Below, piece by piece: positions 18,241 through 28,083 of a stretch of DNA of 64,000 nt (positions within the stretch are counted from its first letter, which is position 1; every line of letters starts with the position of its first letter). The position numbers were made by a program, and so were the translations under genes. The stretch covers positions 248,001 to 312,000 of the forward strand of contig NZ_QKNX01000003.1 of NCBI RefSeq assembly GCF_005239135.1, written 5' to 3'. The DNA is from Natronomonas salsuginis. Its GTDB lineage: Archaea > Halobacteriota > Halobacteria > Halobacteriales > Haloarculaceae. The notes beneath the pieces were generated by a model. That model was not told the DNA's origin. It ran no database searches and saw only the letters and a list, made by a program, of their open reading frames with translations.

Positions 18241-18297
18241 ATGCGAGACACCACTCGCCGCGATTCGTCGCTCGCTCTCGGGGTACACGTAGCCTAA
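18241..18297 (+). CDS. Leaderless 18-residue ORF upstream of the 72-aa gene
   Basis: ATG 18241 starts an 18-codon frame (MRDTTRRDSSLALGVHVA) ending TAA. A TATA-like TTTATG at 18209..18214 is centred 29 nt before it. It precedes the Thr-rich small protein gene by 52 nt and may be a leader ORF on its transcript. Too short to judge coding status. Confidence 0.25.
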   Translation: MRDTTRRDSSLALGVHVA

Positions 18298-18349
18298 CTC
18301 TTCTCGTCCGTACCGACGCCGATCACCCCGAACCCGACCCCGACCCAAA

Positions 18350-18568
18350 ATGAGCACGAACCCGCAGACGACGACCGAACCGCACCAGACCACGCAGACG
18401 CCCACGCCGACGACGGAGATCGCCGCCCGCCGCGGCACCGACCCGTGGGCAGCCCCCGGCGAGACGCCGACTGATTCGCCCTCGGCGCACAGCCAACGAC
18501 AGTTCGAGCCCACGGCTCGCGACCGGTTGAAGAACCTCGTCGACGAGGAGAACGCCTACTGCGAGTAG
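18350..18568 (+). CDS. Small Thr/Pro-rich protein, unknown function (72 aa)
   Basis: The frame begins MSTNPQTTTEPHQTTQTPTP, a disordered Thr/Pro head, and ends RFEPTARDRLKNLVDEENAYCE-like acidic helix (actual sequence QRQFEPTARDRLKNLVDEEN). There is no TATA box at the leaderless distance, so it is probably transcribed from the promoter at ~18210. It converges with hisD. No family recognised; coding status is likely but not certain. Confidence 0.55.
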   Translation: MSTNPQTTTEPHQTTQTPTPTTEIAARRGTDPWAAPGETPTDSPSAHSQRQFEPTARDRLKNLVDEENAYCE

Positions 18569-18593
18569 GCCGCGACGCGCCGCCTTGACACCG

Positions 18594-19910
18594 CTACTCC
18601 ACTTCCAGTCCCAACTCCTCGGCGAGTTCGCGCGACTCGTCGCTGATGATCCGCTTCTCCGCGGATACCTGGTGGGCGTGCGTGCCCTCCAGCTTGCAGA
18701 TGCTCGCCGCCCACGGCGCGACCGAATCGGCCCCCTCGGGCGTGAGTTCCTGATGGGTGAGGACGCGCAGGTACGTCGTGACGTTGACTCCGCCGCTGTA
18801 CTTGGCGACTTCGAGCGTCGGGAGCGTGTGGTTCGTCCCGACCGCCTTGTCGCCGAAGACGACCGGCGCATCGTGGCCGAGGAACAGCGAACCGTACTCG
18901 TGGAGGTCGTCGATCAGCCGCCGGGGCTCGTCGACCATCACCTGCAGGTGCTCGATCGCGTAGTCGTTCGCGATTTCGGCGGCTTCCGCGAGGTCGGCGG
19001 CGAGGACGATCTCGCCGTTGTCCTCCCAGCACTCGCGCGCGGTCTCCTCGGTTCGCAGGGCAGGGAGCTGGGCGTACAGCGCCTCCTCGGTCGACTCGGC
19101 GACGCCCTCGTCGGTCACCACGAGGATCGGCCGCGACCGGGGGTCGTGCTCGGCTTGTGCGAGGAGATCCGCCGCGACCATCTCGGGGTCCGACGTGCCG
19201 TCGGCGATGACGAGCACCTCGGTTGGCCCGGCGAGGAAGTCGATGCCGACCCGGCCGTACACCTGCCGCTTGGCCTCGATGACGAAGATATTCCCCGGCC
19301 CCGTGATTTTGTCGACGCTCGGGATCGTCTCGGTGCCGTACGCCATCGCCGCGACGGCCTGTGCGCCGCCGGCGACGTACACCTCGTCCGCGCCGGCGCG
19401 ATCCATCGCGTAGAGTTGGGCCGGCTGCACCGACCCGTCCGGCTGCGGCGGCGCGCACGCGACGACCGTCTCGACGCCGACGACTTTCGCGGGCACGATC
19501 GTCATCGCGGGCGCGGCGACGAGCGGGTGGCGACCGCCGGGGACGTAGACGCCCGCCGTCTCGACCGGGAGCAGGCGGGTACCGAGCGTGACGCCCGGTT
19601 CGAACTCCTTTTCGAAGCCGTCGAGGTGTGCGAACTGCTCCTCGTGGAACTCGCGGACGTTCTCGATCGTGTTGTCGATCGTCCGGCGCTCGGCCTCGGT
19701 GAGCGCCTCGGCCGCCGCCTCGATCTCTTTGTCGGAGACGCGGAGCGCCTCTCGGTCGACCTCGTCGAACGTCCGCGTCAGTTCGCGGACGCCGTCGTCG
19801 CCGCTCTCGCGCACGGTGTCGACGATGTCGCGGACGGACTCGGTCACGTCGTGGGGGATCTCCAGCGATGCGTTCTCGGCTTCCTTGAGGAACTCGTAGT
19901 CGGCTCGCAT
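18594..19910 (-). CDS. hisD: Histidinol dehydrogenase
   Basis: Last two steps of histidine synthesis (histidinol to histidine with two NAD+). The 438-residue protein has the family blocks [77 protein letters not shown] and [21 protein letters not shown], containing the Zn ligands and catalytic Glu/His. No other his genes are near, consistent with scattered his genes in haloarchaea. Confidence 0.96.
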   Translation of the reverse strand: MRADYEFLKEAENASLEIPHDVTESVRDIVDTVRESGDDGVRELTRTFDEVDREALRVSDKEIEAAAEALTEAERRTIDNTIENVREFHEEQFAHLDGFEKEFEPGVTLGTRLLPVETAGVYVPGGRHPLVAAPAMTIVPAKVVGVETVVACAPPQPDGSVQPAQLYAMDRAGADEVYVAGGAQAVAAMAYGTETIPSVDKITGPGNIFVIEAKRQVYGRVGIDFLAGPTEVLVIADGTSDPEMVAADLLAQAEHDPRSRPILVVTDEGVAESTEEALYAQLPALRTEETARECWEDNGEIVLAADLAEAAEIANDYAIEHLQVMVDEPRRLIDDLHEYGSLFLGHDAPVVFGDKAVGTNHTLPTLEVAKYSGGVNVTTYLRVLTHQELTPEGADSVAPWAASICKLEGTHAHQVSAEKRIISDESRELAEELGLEVE

Positions 19911-19950
19911 ACGCCGACCACTCTCCCGACCGGCGTAAAAATCCCCCCAG

Positions 19951-20724
19951 CTACGCGAACTCGAGTCGGACCGGCTCGCCCGCGTCGAGGCCGAACGCCT
20001 CGTCGCCCCGCCCCCGGTTGACCGCGCACTCGACGTTACCGTGGCTACCGATGGTCACGATCGCTCGGTCCGGTTCGACGTGGCCGTAGGATCGAACGAT
20101 CGGCGTCGGCTCGTCGTTCACGCGAACCACAGTGCGGTTCCCGAGCACCTCGCCCGGAATGTTGGTGATGACGTTGCCGAAGTCGTCGACCGCGATGACC
20201 TCGCCCGTCACCTCGTTTTCCGTGAGCTCCGGTTCGGGGAGTTCCAGTTCGACGATCTCGTCGGCGGGCGAGAGCCCCTCGAGTTCGGGGAGCCGATCGA
20301 TCCCGGTCTCGTGGACCTCGGCCGCTCCCGGGGCGAACACGTCACGGCCGTGAAACGTCGCGCTCCGCGTGGCGTCGACCTCGAACTCGTAGGCGTCGAT
20401 GTCGTCGCGGTACTCGCCATCGGCGCTCGCCAGCGCGCGGGCTGGCGGGAGTAAGACGCCGTTGTCTGGCCCGACGAGGACGTGGTCACCGGCCCGGACG
20501 ACGAGCGCGGCGCGGTCGGTGCCGACGCCGGGATCGACGACGACGAGGTGGACGGCGGGCGGGAACTCCGGGAGGATTTGCGACAGCCAGAAGGCCGCCG
20601 CTCGGACGTTCTGACGGGGGAACTCGTGACCGATATCGACCAACCGGGCGTCACAGCGTTTGAGGATAGCGCCCTTCATGGCGGCGGGGTACGGCGATCC
20701 GAAGTCGGAGGCGAGCGTGATCAT
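19951..20724 (-). CDS. SAM hydroxide adenosyltransferase (SAM hydrolase, DUF62)
   Basis: The 257-residue protein begins MITLASDFGSPYPAAMKGAI and carries VDIGHEFPRQNVRAAAFWLSQ, VVDPGVGTDRAALVV, VGPDNGVLLP and FHGRDVFAPGAA, all diagnostic of the DUF62 family that hydrolyses SAM to adenosine and methionine. The C-terminal ~90 residues are the beta-barrel domain (DDFGNVITNI). It lies just downstream of nadM on the same strand with a 6-nt gap and is probably co-transcribed. Confidence 0.93.
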   Translation of the reverse strand: MITLASDFGSPYPAAMKGAILKRCDARLVDIGHEFPRQNVRAAAFWLSQILPEFPPAVHLVVVDPGVGTDRAALVVRAGDHVLVGPDNGVLLPPARALASADGEYRDDIDAYEFEVDATRSATFHGRDVFAPGAAEVHETGIDRLPELEGLSPADEIVELELPEPELTENEVTGEVIAVDDFGNVITNIPGEVLGNRTVVRVNDEPTPIVRSYGHVEPDRAIVTIGSHGNVECAVNRGRGDEAFGLDAGEPVRLEFA

Positions 20725-20730
20725 CGGTCG

Positions 20731-21276
20731 TCACTCGCTCGGGTTCTCGCCGTCACCGACGGCGTCGTTCGCGTCGGTGTCGGTGATCCGCTGGATGCGT
20801 TCGACCCCCTCGATCTCGGCGAGCACTTCCGCGACCGTCGGGGGAACGAGCGACTCCCAGTCGTCGCCGACGGCCATCCGTTCGCGAACCTCCGTCCCCT
20901 CGAACTCGTCGCGGTGGAACATCGGTGACTGCCTGACCTCGATGTCCGCTTCCTCGAACAGTCGGACGACGAGTGGATTGTTCGAGTAGGCGACTTCGAA
21001 TCGGGGGCTCATCGACTGAACGTGGCTGACCCACACGGAGTTCCGGTTGAGGTCCTCGATCGGGACCGCGTAAGTCGTCATCTCGAACTCCGCGAGCGCC
21101 TTCGTGATCATCATGATCCGCTCGCCAGCGGTGAAGGGGTTCCGAACCGTGTGCGATTGGTCCGCGCTGCCGATGCCGACGACCAGTTCGTCGACGTCCT
21201 CACGGATCCGATCGACCATCGCGTGGTGGCCCTCGTGGTACGGCTGGAACCGTCCGATGTAAAACCCCCGCGTCAT
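20731..21276 (-). CDS. nadM: Nicotinamide-nucleotide adenylyltransferase (archaeal NadM)
   Basis: NMN + ATP to NAD+. The 181-residue protein has the cytidylyltransferase-type GRFQPYHEGHHAMV (HxGH motif, here HEGH) near the N-terminus and DEFEGTEVRERMA, the archaeal equivalent of the second nucleotide motif. ATG 21276 (MTRGFYIGRF) is the family start; longer frames upstream are not NadM-like. It is divergent from lonB across a ~170-nt promoter region. Confidence 0.95.
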   Translation of the reverse strand: MTRGFYIGRFQPYHEGHHAMVDRIREDVDELVVGIGSADQSHTVRNPFTAGERIMMITKALAEFEMTTYAVPIEDLNRNSVWVSHVQSMSPRFEVAYSNNPLVVRLFEEADIEVRQSPMFHRDEFEGTEVRERMAVGDDWESLVPPTVAEVLAEIEGVERIQRITDTDANDAVGDGENPSE

Positions 21277-21444
21277 GGTGATGGATCCGAGGGGGCGTTT
21301 GATAAATTCGACGGGTCCCTTCGGATCCGTCGCAATCGCCTTCGCGGTAGCCTCGTGTTGCGGTTTCCCCGACCGGTAGCGCCTGTCACGGGGAGAAAGT
21401 ATATCAGTCGATAACCCTTCTGTACGGACAGCAGAAACGTTTCT

Positions 21445-23700
21445 ATGAGCAACGAAAAGGACGTAGATGAGGCATCCGAGGCGGACGAGCGTCGGGTGCC
21501 ACAGGAGGAGCCAGCGGACGCCCCCGATGGATCCGACGACGGGGAATTCGGGTCCGACCACGGCGACTGGACGACCCAGATCGACCCCGACGCTTCCGAC
21601 GATTCGTCCTCGGACGAATCGGAGCAATCGGAGGAACGCGACGCCAGCGACCGCCTCGACGAAGACGAGGATCTGCTCGATGGTTCCGATCTCGGCAGCG
21701 AAGTCCACGTCGACAGCGAGACCGAGATCGACGAGGACAAGGAGGACGGTCTCCTCGGCGGGCTGCAGATCGACTCCAGCGCCGACATTCAGGTCCCCGA
21801 TCGGCTCGTCGATCAGGTCATCGGACAGGATCACGCCCGCGATATCATCCTGAAGGCGGCCAAACAGCGCCGCCACGTGATGATGATCGGCTCGCCCGGA
21901 ACCGGCAAGTCGATGCTCGCAAAGGCGATGAGCCAGCTCCTCCCGAAGGAGGAGCTACAGGACGTCTTGGTGTATCACAACCCGGACGACGGCAACGAGC
22001 CGAAGGTCCGAACTGTGCCGGCTGGCAAGGGCGAACAGATCGTCGAGGCCCACAAGGAGGAGGCCAGAAAGCGAAACCAGATGCGGAGCTTCCTGATGTG
22101 GATCATCATTGCCGTCGTCTTCGGCTACGCGATCCTCATCGCGCAGGCGCTCCTCCTCGGGATCATCGCCGCGGGTATCATCTACCTCGCGTTCAAGTAC
22201 ATGAGCCGCGGGTCGGACGCGATGGTGCCGAACCTGCTCGTCAACAACGCCGACCAGCAGGTCGCCCCCTTCGAGGACGCGACCGGCGCGCACGCCGGCG
22301 CGCTGCTCGGCGACGTTCGGCACGATCCCTTCCAGTCCGGTGGCATGGAGACGCCTTCCCATGACCGCGTCGAGGCCGGCGCGATCCACAAGGCCAACAA
22401 GGGCGTGCTGTTCGTCGACGAGATCAACACGCTCGACATCCGCTCCCAGCAGAAGCTGATGACCGCGATTCAGGAGGGCGAGTTCGCCATCACTGGCCAG
22501 AGCGAGCGCTCCTCGGGCGCGATGGTCCAGACCGAGCCCGTCCCGACCGACTTCATCATGGTCGCGGCCGGGAACCTCGACGCGATGGAGAACATGCACC
22601 CCGCGCTCCGCTCGCGGATCAAGGGGTACGGCTACGAAGTGTACATGGACGACACCATCGAGGACTCCCCCGAGATGCGCCGCAAGTACGCCCGCTTCGT
22701 CGCTCAGGAGGTCCGAAACGACGGCCGATTGCCGCCCTTTACCGACGAGGCGATCGAGGAGATCATCCTCGAGGCCCGCCGCCGTGCGGGCCGGAAGGGC
22801 CACCTGACGCTGGAGTTCCGCAGCCTCGGCGGGCTCGTCCGCGTGTCGGGCGACATCGCCCGTGCCGAGGACCGCGAGTTCACCACCCGCGACGACGTGT
22901 TGCGGGCGAAGGCGCGCTCGCGCTCGATCGAACAGCAGCTCGCAGATGACTACATCGAACGGCGCAAGGACTATGAGCTCACGGTCAGCGAAGGCGACGT
23001 GGTCGGCCGCGTCAACGGGCTCGCCGTCATGGGCGAGGACTCCGGTATCGTCCTCCCCGTCATGGCCGAGGTCACGCCGAGTCAGGGACTGGGGCAGGTC
23101 ATCGCCACGGGCCAGCTCAAAGAGATGGCCAAGGAGGCCGTCCAGAACGTCTCGGCGATCATCAAGAAGTTCTCCGACGAGGACTTCTCCACGGAGGTCC
23201 CGAACTGGTACGAGGACCGCTACGGCGATACGCCGTATCCCGACACGTCGCTGGCCGGCAAGGACATTCACATCCAGTTCGTCCAGGTCGGCGAAGGCGG
23301 CGTCGACGGGGACTCGGCGTCCATCACCGTCGCGACCGCCGTCATCTCGGCGCTGGAGGACGTGCCCGTCCGACAGGATCTCGCCATGACCGGCTCGCTG
23401 TCGGTCCGCGGCGACGTGCTGCCGGTCGGCGGCGTCACGCACAAGATCGAGGCCGCCGCAAAGGCGGGGCTCAAGACCGTCATCATCCCGAAGGCCAACG
23501 AGCAGGACGTGATGATCGAGGACGAGTACAAAGAGCAGATCGAGATCGTCCCGGTCTCGCACATCTCCGAGGTGCTCGACGTGGCGCTCGCGGGCGAACC
23601 CGAGAAGGACTCGCTCATCGACCGCCTCAAGAGCATCACCGGCTCCGCGCTCGAAAAGCAACAGCCCGACGTCAGTCCGGGCAGCCCGAGCCTCCAGTAA
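21445..23700 (+). CDS. lonB: Membrane-anchored ATP-dependent protease LonB
   Basis: The 751-residue protein starts with ~100 very acidic Ser/Asp/Glu residues, then the AAA+ domain with Walker A IGSPGTGKSMLAKAM (~residue 150), two closely spaced membrane segments inserted in the ATPase domain (~215-250, MWIIIAVVFGYAILIAQALL), Walker B GVLFVDEINTL, and the C-terminal protease with the Ser of GDSASI (~623) and Lys of VTHKIEAAAKAG (~667). This is the archaeal LonB layout; the enzyme is the main membrane quality-control protease in haloarchaea and controls carotenoid synthesis. Confidence 0.96.
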   Translation: MSNEKDVDEASEADERRVPQEEPADAPDGSDDGEFGSDHGDWTTQIDPDASDDSSSDESEQSEERDASDRLDEDEDLLDGSDLGSEVHVDSETEIDEDKEDGLLGGLQIDSSADIQVPDRLVDQVIGQDHARDIILKAAKQRRHVMMIGSPGTGKSMLAKAMSQLLPKEELQDVLVYHNPDDGNEPKVRTVPAGKGEQIVEAHKEEARKRNQMRSFLMWIIIAVVFGYAILIAQALLLGIIAAGIIYLAFKYMSRGSDAMVPNLLVNNADQQVAPFEDATGAHAGALLGDVRHDPFQSGGMETPSHDRVEAGAIHKANKGVLFVDEINTLDIRSQQKLMTAIQEGEFAITGQSERSSGAMVQTEPVPTDFIMVAAGNLDAMENMHPALRSRIKGYGYEVYMDDTIEDSPEMRRKYARFVAQEVRNDGRLPPFTDEAIEEIILEARRRAGRKGHLTLEFRSLGGLVRVSGDIARAEDREFTTRDDVLRAKARSRSIEQQLADDYIERRKDYELTVSEGDVVGRVNGLAVMGEDSGIVLPVMAEVTPSQGLGQVIATGQLKEMAKEAVQNVSAIIKKFSDEDFSTEVPNWYEDRYGDTPYPDTSLAGKDIHIQFVQVGEGGVDGDSASITVATAVISALEDVPVRQDLAMTGSLSVRGDVLPVGGVTHKIEAAAKAGLKTVIIPKANEQDVMIEDEYKEQIEIVPVSHISEVLDVALAGEPEKDSLIDRLKSITGSALEKQQPDVSPGSPSLQ

Positions 23701-23703
23701 CGC

Positions 23704-24423
23704 GTGACACGGTGGGTCGCCTTCGCGGCGCTCACCCTCACCGTCCTCGCGGCCGTCCTCTTTTCCGCCCGCGCCTCCGAGCGCGTCATCTCCGATCTCA
23801 CCGCCGACGAGCCGGCGGTTTCGGACGCGCCACCGCTCCCGCCGACGGCGCTGCTCGCGAACGTCGCCGGCTCCCACGCGCTCTTTGCAGTCGTGTTGCT
23901 CGCCGGAATCTGGCTGGCGGCGGTGCCGGCCTCATCGCTCGGAATCGGCGGTGAACCCTCCGGGCTCGCGGCCGTCGCCATCGGAATCGGCGTCGGGCTC
24001 GCGCTCGCCGCCGTGAATCTCGCCCTCGGCGCGGTGGTCGACACCGACCCGAGCGCGGCCCTTCGGGAACTGCTCGCGCCCGACTCGTCGAGCGGTTGGG
24101 TCGTGCTCCTCGGGGTCGTCCTCCCAATCATCGCCGGCTTCGAGGAACTGCTGTTTCGAGCGATACTGATCGGCGCGTTTTCGACGGGCTTCGAGCTCTC
24201 GCCGTGGCTGCTGGCGATCACCTCCTCGATCGCCTTCGCCCTCGGCCACGGCGCACAGGGCCGCGTCGGCGTCGTCGCCACGGGCGTCTTCGGCGTCGCT
24301 CTCGCGTCGGTGTTCGTTCTCACGGGGAGTCTGCTCGTCGTGGCCGTCGCTCACTACGTCGTCAACGCGGTCGAGTTCACCGTCCTCGAGGGTATCGGGT
24401 ACGACCCGTCCGGTGTCGAGTGA
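23704..24423 (+). CDS. CPBP-family intramembrane metalloprotease (Abi/Rce1-like)
   Basis: The 239-residue membrane protein has about seven hydrophobic segments and the CPBP motifs: AGFEELLFRAILIG (EExxxR motif 1), ALGHGAQG (His, motif 2) and VAHYVVNAVEF (motif 3 H..xN). Such proteins cleave prenylated or membrane peptides in eukaryotes and act in peptide immunity or secretion in bacteria; the substrate here is unknown. Start GTG 23704 lies 3 nt after the lonB stop, suggesting co-transcription. Confidence 0.9.
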   Translation: MTRWVAFAALTLTVLAAVLFSARASERVISDLTADEPAVSDAPPLPPTALLANVAGSHALFAVVLLAGIWLAAVPASSLGIGGEPSGLAAVAIGIGVGLALAAVNLALGAVVDTDPSAALRELLAPDSSSGWVVLLGVVLPIIAGFEELLFRAILIGAFSTGFELSPWLLAITSSIAFALGHGAQGRVGVVATGVFGVALASVFVLTGSLLVVAVAHYVVNAVEFTVLEGIGYDPSGVE

Positions 24424-24429
24424 CCGTCT

Positions 24430-25092
24430 CTACTCCGGACCGACCGACAGCCCGGCGTCGAGCAGGCCGTAAAACGGCGGCGCGCCCGTCTCGACGGCGG
24501 GGCGAAACTCGTCGGGGATCGCGTGGGCGTTCTCGTAGAACTCAGATTCCGTCTCCGGCGTCAGGAGTTGTCCGTCCCCGGTCTGTATCATCGCCGGGGC
24601 CGTCGAGCGCAGTCCCCACTCCTCGCGTTCGACCCAGTCGGGGCCGAACCGGAAGAACGTCCCGAAGGTGAACTGGCCGGCCTCGACCGCGGCCGCCTTC
24701 GAGCGGAACCGACCGGCCTCTTCGGCCTCGAACTCGGCGTCGCTCATCCACGCCACGACCGCCCCCTCCTCGTAGAGGAGGAGGTAGATGTCCCACGAGA
24801 GACTCCCGTCGAACACCGCCCAGACGCTTCGCGGCCCGACGGTGCCGAACTCGATGCTGAACGCCTGCGTGTCGTACTCGCCGTCGGTCGGTTCGTAGAC
24901 GAACCGCCCCTCGTAGCTCGGCACCTGGATCCCGCGGTGGTGGTAGACGAGCCCTTCGATCTCCGTCTCGGAGTTGACGGCGTCCCAGATGTCGAGCGCA
25001 CCCTGCAGTTCGAGTCGATCGAAGAACTCCGGGAACGACCGGATCTCCCGCTCGAACTCGCCCTGCGGCGGGCGCTCGAACTCTCCTACCAT
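24430..25092 (-). CDS. Conserved-looking haloarchaeal protein of unknown function (220 aa)
   Basis: A soluble, acidic, aromatic-rich protein starting MVGEFERPPQGEFEREIRSF. It has no membrane segment, Cys motif or recognised fold. Codon use and acidic composition match the surrounding core genes. ATG 25092 is chosen because the extension to 25137 is Arg-rich and overlaps the divergent promoter. It converges with the CPBP protease gene. Confidence 0.75.
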   Translation of the reverse strand: MVGEFERPPQGEFEREIRSFPEFFDRLELQGALDIWDAVNSETEIEGLVYHHRGIQVPSYEGRFVYEPTDGEYDTQAFSIEFGTVGPRSVWAVFDGSLSWDIYLLLYEEGAVVAWMSDAEFEAEEAGRFRSKAAAVEAGQFTFGTFFRFGPDWVEREEWGLRSTAPAMIQTGDGQLLTPETESEFYENAHAIPDEFRPAVETGAPPFYGLLDAGLSVGPE

Positions 25093-25286
25093 GGAGTCCC
25101 CTCCCGCTCTCGAACGAACTGCTCGACCGACCGGCACTCACTCGGGTGATTCATACCCGAACTGGGGGGTTCGATGCCGATTAGTGTTTTGTCACGCGGC
25201 GAGCGGCCCGCGTCTGCGTTTGGCTCTTCCGGTCTGCCCTGCCGATCGTCGGCAGATTGACGGGGACGCGCCCGAACCGTCGCTCA

Positions 25287-26312
25287 ATGACGACCGGCAA
25301 GATCTCGCGGGCGTTCTTCGAGACTCGGATCGCCTCCCGACTCGGCGCGCCGCGCGACGACGTGGCGCTCGGCCCGAAACACGGGGTCGATTTCGGGATC
25401 GTCGACGTCGGCGATCGCGCCCTCGTGACGGCGACCGACCCGATCTCGATCCTCCCCGAGTTGGGCTTCGAACGCGCGGGGGAGTTCGCGATCGGGATCG
25501 TCCTCTCCGACGTGGCGGTTTCCGGTCTGCCGCCGACGCACCTGACGATCTCGTTTTCGCTCCCGCCGGAGATGACCGACGACGAGTTCGACCGGGTGTG
25601 GGGGGCCATCCACGAGGAGTGTCGCGATCTCGGTATCTCGATCGTGACCGGCCACACCGCCCGGTACGCCGGCTGTTCGTTCCCGTGGGTCGGCGCGGCG
25701 ACCGGGATGGCAGTCGGCGATCCCGACGAGATCGTGCGACCAGACGGCGCGCGCCCCGGCGACGATATCCTCGTGACGAAGGGGCCGGCGGTCGAGGCGG
25801 TCGGGCTGTTGACGACGCTGTTTCCCGAGGCGATCGATCTCCCACCAGTCGCCCTCGAAACGGCCCAATCGCGCCTCGACGACGTGGGCGCGGTGCGGGA
25901 TGCGCTCACCGCCGCCGCTGCTGGAAACGTGACGGCGATGCACGACGCGACGGAGGGCGGCCTCCTCGGCGCGTTTCACGAGGTCGCCGACGGAGCCGGC
26001 GTTCGGCTCTCGATCGACGCCGAGGCGGTGCCGCGGCTGGCCGGCATCGACGCCGCCTGCGAGGCGCTCGGGATGGATCCGTGGCGGGCGACGACTTCCG
26101 GCACGCTCGTCGTCGCGGTCGATCCGGCCGACACCAAGTCGGTTCTCGCCGCCCTCCGAAACAGGGGAACAACGGTTTCGGCCGTCGGAACGGTCGATAC
26201 CGGCGCGGGCGTCGAGCTCGACGGCTGCCCCGCCGGACAGCCGGACGGCGACGCCTCGTGGGCCGTCTACGAACGCTTACTCGACGCCACCGCCAACGGT
26301 CGCCAGCCGTAG
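25287..26312 (+). CDS. AIR synthase-like (PurM/HypE/ThiL superfamily) protein
   Basis: The 341-residue protein has the PurM-superfamily pattern: an N-terminal Gly-rich ATP-binding half with VTATDPISILPELGFERAGEFAIGIVLSDVAVSGLPP and ITGH-like IVTGHTARYAG, and a C-terminal half with TAMHDATEGGLLGAFHEVADGAGV, the superfamily's second-domain signature. The superfamily includes PurM, PurL, HypE, SelD and ThiL. Lack of distinguishing motifs (no HypE C-terminal Cys, no SelD Cys/Sec) leaves the reaction undefined. It is followed by acetyl-CoA hydrolase/transferase with its own promoter. Confidence 0.85.
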   Translation: MTTGKISRAFFETRIASRLGAPRDDVALGPKHGVDFGIVDVGDRALVTATDPISILPELGFERAGEFAIGIVLSDVAVSGLPPTHLTISFSLPPEMTDDEFDRVWGAIHEECRDLGISIVTGHTARYAGCSFPWVGAATGMAVGDPDEIVRPDGARPGDDILVTKGPAVEAVGLLTTLFPEAIDLPPVALETAQSRLDDVGAVRDALTAAAAGNVTAMHDATEGGLLGAFHEVADGAGVRLSIDAEAVPRLAGIDAACEALGMDPWRATTSGTLVVAVDPADTKSVLAALRNRGTTVSAVGTVDTGAGVELDGCPAGQPDGDASWAVYERLLDATANGRQP

Positions 26313-26345
26313 GGATTTTTGTTCTCCACTGCCGTCGGATCGCGT

Positions 26346-26420
26346 ATGAACGTCGACACAGCTCCGACAACGCCGTTCGCGGTGGCCGGACGACGAGCGG
26401 TGAGGGGGAGACACGCGTGA
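26346..26420 (+). CDS. Leaderless 24-residue ORF overlapping the acetyl-CoA hydrolase start
   Basis: ATG 26346 opens a 24-codon frame (MNVDTAPTTPFAVAGRRAVRG...) whose TGA overlaps the downstream start as GTGA. A T-rich TATA-like element (TTTTTG, 26316..26321) is centred about 28 nt before the ATG. The spacing fits a leaderless transcript beginning with this ORF, and the overlap fits translational coupling. Coding status remains unproven. Confidence 0.35.
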   Translation: MNVDTAPTTPFAVAGRRAVRGRHA

Positions 26421-27880
26421 CGACCGAGGAACGGTTCCACGGCGACGTGCCGATCCGGACCGCCGAGGAGGCGGCCGAACTCGTCCCCGAGGACGCGGTG
26501 GTCGCGACGAGCGGCTTTGGGAGCGTCGGCTACCCGAAAGCCGTCCCCGAGGCAATCGCCGCGGCGGGCGAACGTCGCGGCCTGACGATCCTGACCGGCG
26601 GGAGCGTCGGCGAGGAGATCGACACGGCACTCGTCGAATCGGGCGATCTGGTCAGACGGTTCCCGTACCTCGGCACGCCAGCCGTCCGCGAGGCGGCCAA
26701 CGACGGCCGCGTCGCGTTCCACGATCGGCACGTCTCACAGCTCGGCGATGAGGTGCGCTTCGGCGGCGCGGTCGACGGTGTCGACGTCGCCATCGTCGAG
26801 GCCGTCGCGGTCGGCGAGGACTGGTTCATTCCGTCGCCGTCGATCGGCGCGACCGTCTCCTACGTCGCGGCCGCCGACGAACTCATCGTCGAGGTGAACC
26901 GCAAACAGCCGCTCGACCTCGAACGGCTCCACGACATCTACCTGCCCGGTGCGCCGCCGGACCGCGAGCCGATTCCGCTCTCGGAGCCCGGCGGCCGGAT
27001 CGGCGACCCGAAGGTTCGCTTCGACCCCGACGACCTCGTCGCCGTCGTCGAGACCGATCGCCGCGACTCGACCTACGACTTCCGGGAGCCGACGGAGGTG
27101 GATCTCGCGATCGGCGCGAACTTTGGCGAGTGGCTCGAAGCCGAGGCCGAGACGAACCCGACGATGACGGAGTCGATCCGCCTGCAGTTCGGCGTCGGCG
27201 CGATGGGGAACGCGCTGATGCGCGCGCTCGGCGACCTCGACGTCGACCGCGAGCTGGTCTACTTCGGCGAGGTGATTCAGGACGGCCTCCTCGATCTGAT
27301 CGACGAGGGAACGCTTCGGACCGCGTCGGCGACGACGCTCGCGCTGACGCGGGACGGGCAGGATCAGCTGTTCTCCTCAATGGACTCATACGCCGACAGC
27401 GTCGTGCTTCGGCCCGTCTGCGTCTCGAACGCCCCCGAACTTATCGGGCGCTTCGGCGTCGTCGCGGTCAACAGCGCGCTCGAAGTCGACATCTACGGGC
27501 ACGCCAACTCGACGCACGTCAACGGCACGCGGGTGCTCAACGGCGTCGGCGGGAGCGGCGACTTCAACCGCGCCGGCCTCGTGACCGTGGTCGCGCTGCC
27601 CTCGACCGCTGCGGGCGGCGATATCTCGCGGATCGTCCCGATGGCCCCGCACGTCGACCACACTGAACAGGACATCGACATCGTCGTGACCGAACACGGC
27701 GTCGCCGACCTCCGAGGGCTCGGTGCGAGCGAGCGTGCCGACGCGATCGTCGAGGTCGCCGACCCCTCCTTCCGCTCGGACCTCGACGCCTACCGCGAGC
27801 GCGCCGCCGAGTACGGCGGCCACATCCCGCACGACCTGGAGACGGCGCTCGAGTGGCCGCTGGAGCGACAGCAGGGGTGA
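26417..27880 (+). CDS. Acetyl-CoA hydrolase / succinate:acetate CoA-transferase family
   Basis: The 487-residue protein belongs to the Ach1/Cat1 family. It has the N-terminal Gly-rich VVATSGFGSVGYPKAVPEAI, VNRKQPLDLERLHDIYLPG in the middle, the glutamyl-CoA region FGEVIQDGLLDLIDEGTL and GVGGSGDFNRAG, and C-terminal DIVVTEHGVADLRGLGASERA. These enzymes move CoA between acyl groups or hydrolyse acetyl-CoA; which applies is unclear. GTG 26417 is used because the frame upstream reads Arg-rich antisense-like sequence. Confidence 0.93.
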   Translation: MTTEERFHGDVPIRTAEEAAELVPEDAVVATSGFGSVGYPKAVPEAIAAAGERRGLTILTGGSVGEEIDTALVESGDLVRRFPYLGTPAVREAANDGRVAFHDRHVSQLGDEVRFGGAVDGVDVAIVEAVAVGEDWFIPSPSIGATVSYVAAADELIVEVNRKQPLDLERLHDIYLPGAPPDREPIPLSEPGGRIGDPKVRFDPDDLVAVVETDRRDSTYDFREPTEVDLAIGANFGEWLEAEAETNPTMTESIRLQFGVGAMGNALMRALGDLDVDRELVYFGEVIQDGLLDLIDEGTLRTASATTLALTRDGQDQLFSSMDSYADSVVLRPVCVSNAPELIGRFGVVAVNSALEVDIYGHANSTHVNGTRVLNGVGGSGDFNRAGLVTVVALPSTAAGGDISRIVPMAPHVDHTEQDIDIVVTEHGVADLRGLGASERADAIVEVADPSFRSDLDAYRERAAEYGGHIPHDLETALEWPLERQQG

Positions 27881-28083
27881 GGCGGCCGCCGATTCCGCGC
27901 TCGCCGTCCGATCCGTGGCGAAATCGCGTTTCGCTGTGAGTTTGCGCGCTCGTATACGCTCCGTCGATGACCCATAGCCCCCGTGCGGCGACCACCGCCA
28001 AACAACACCGAGCCGTGTGGGTCCACGGGAGTTCCCAAGAGGATGCGTAATTATTACACTCTCCAGCGAGTACGGTTCCCACG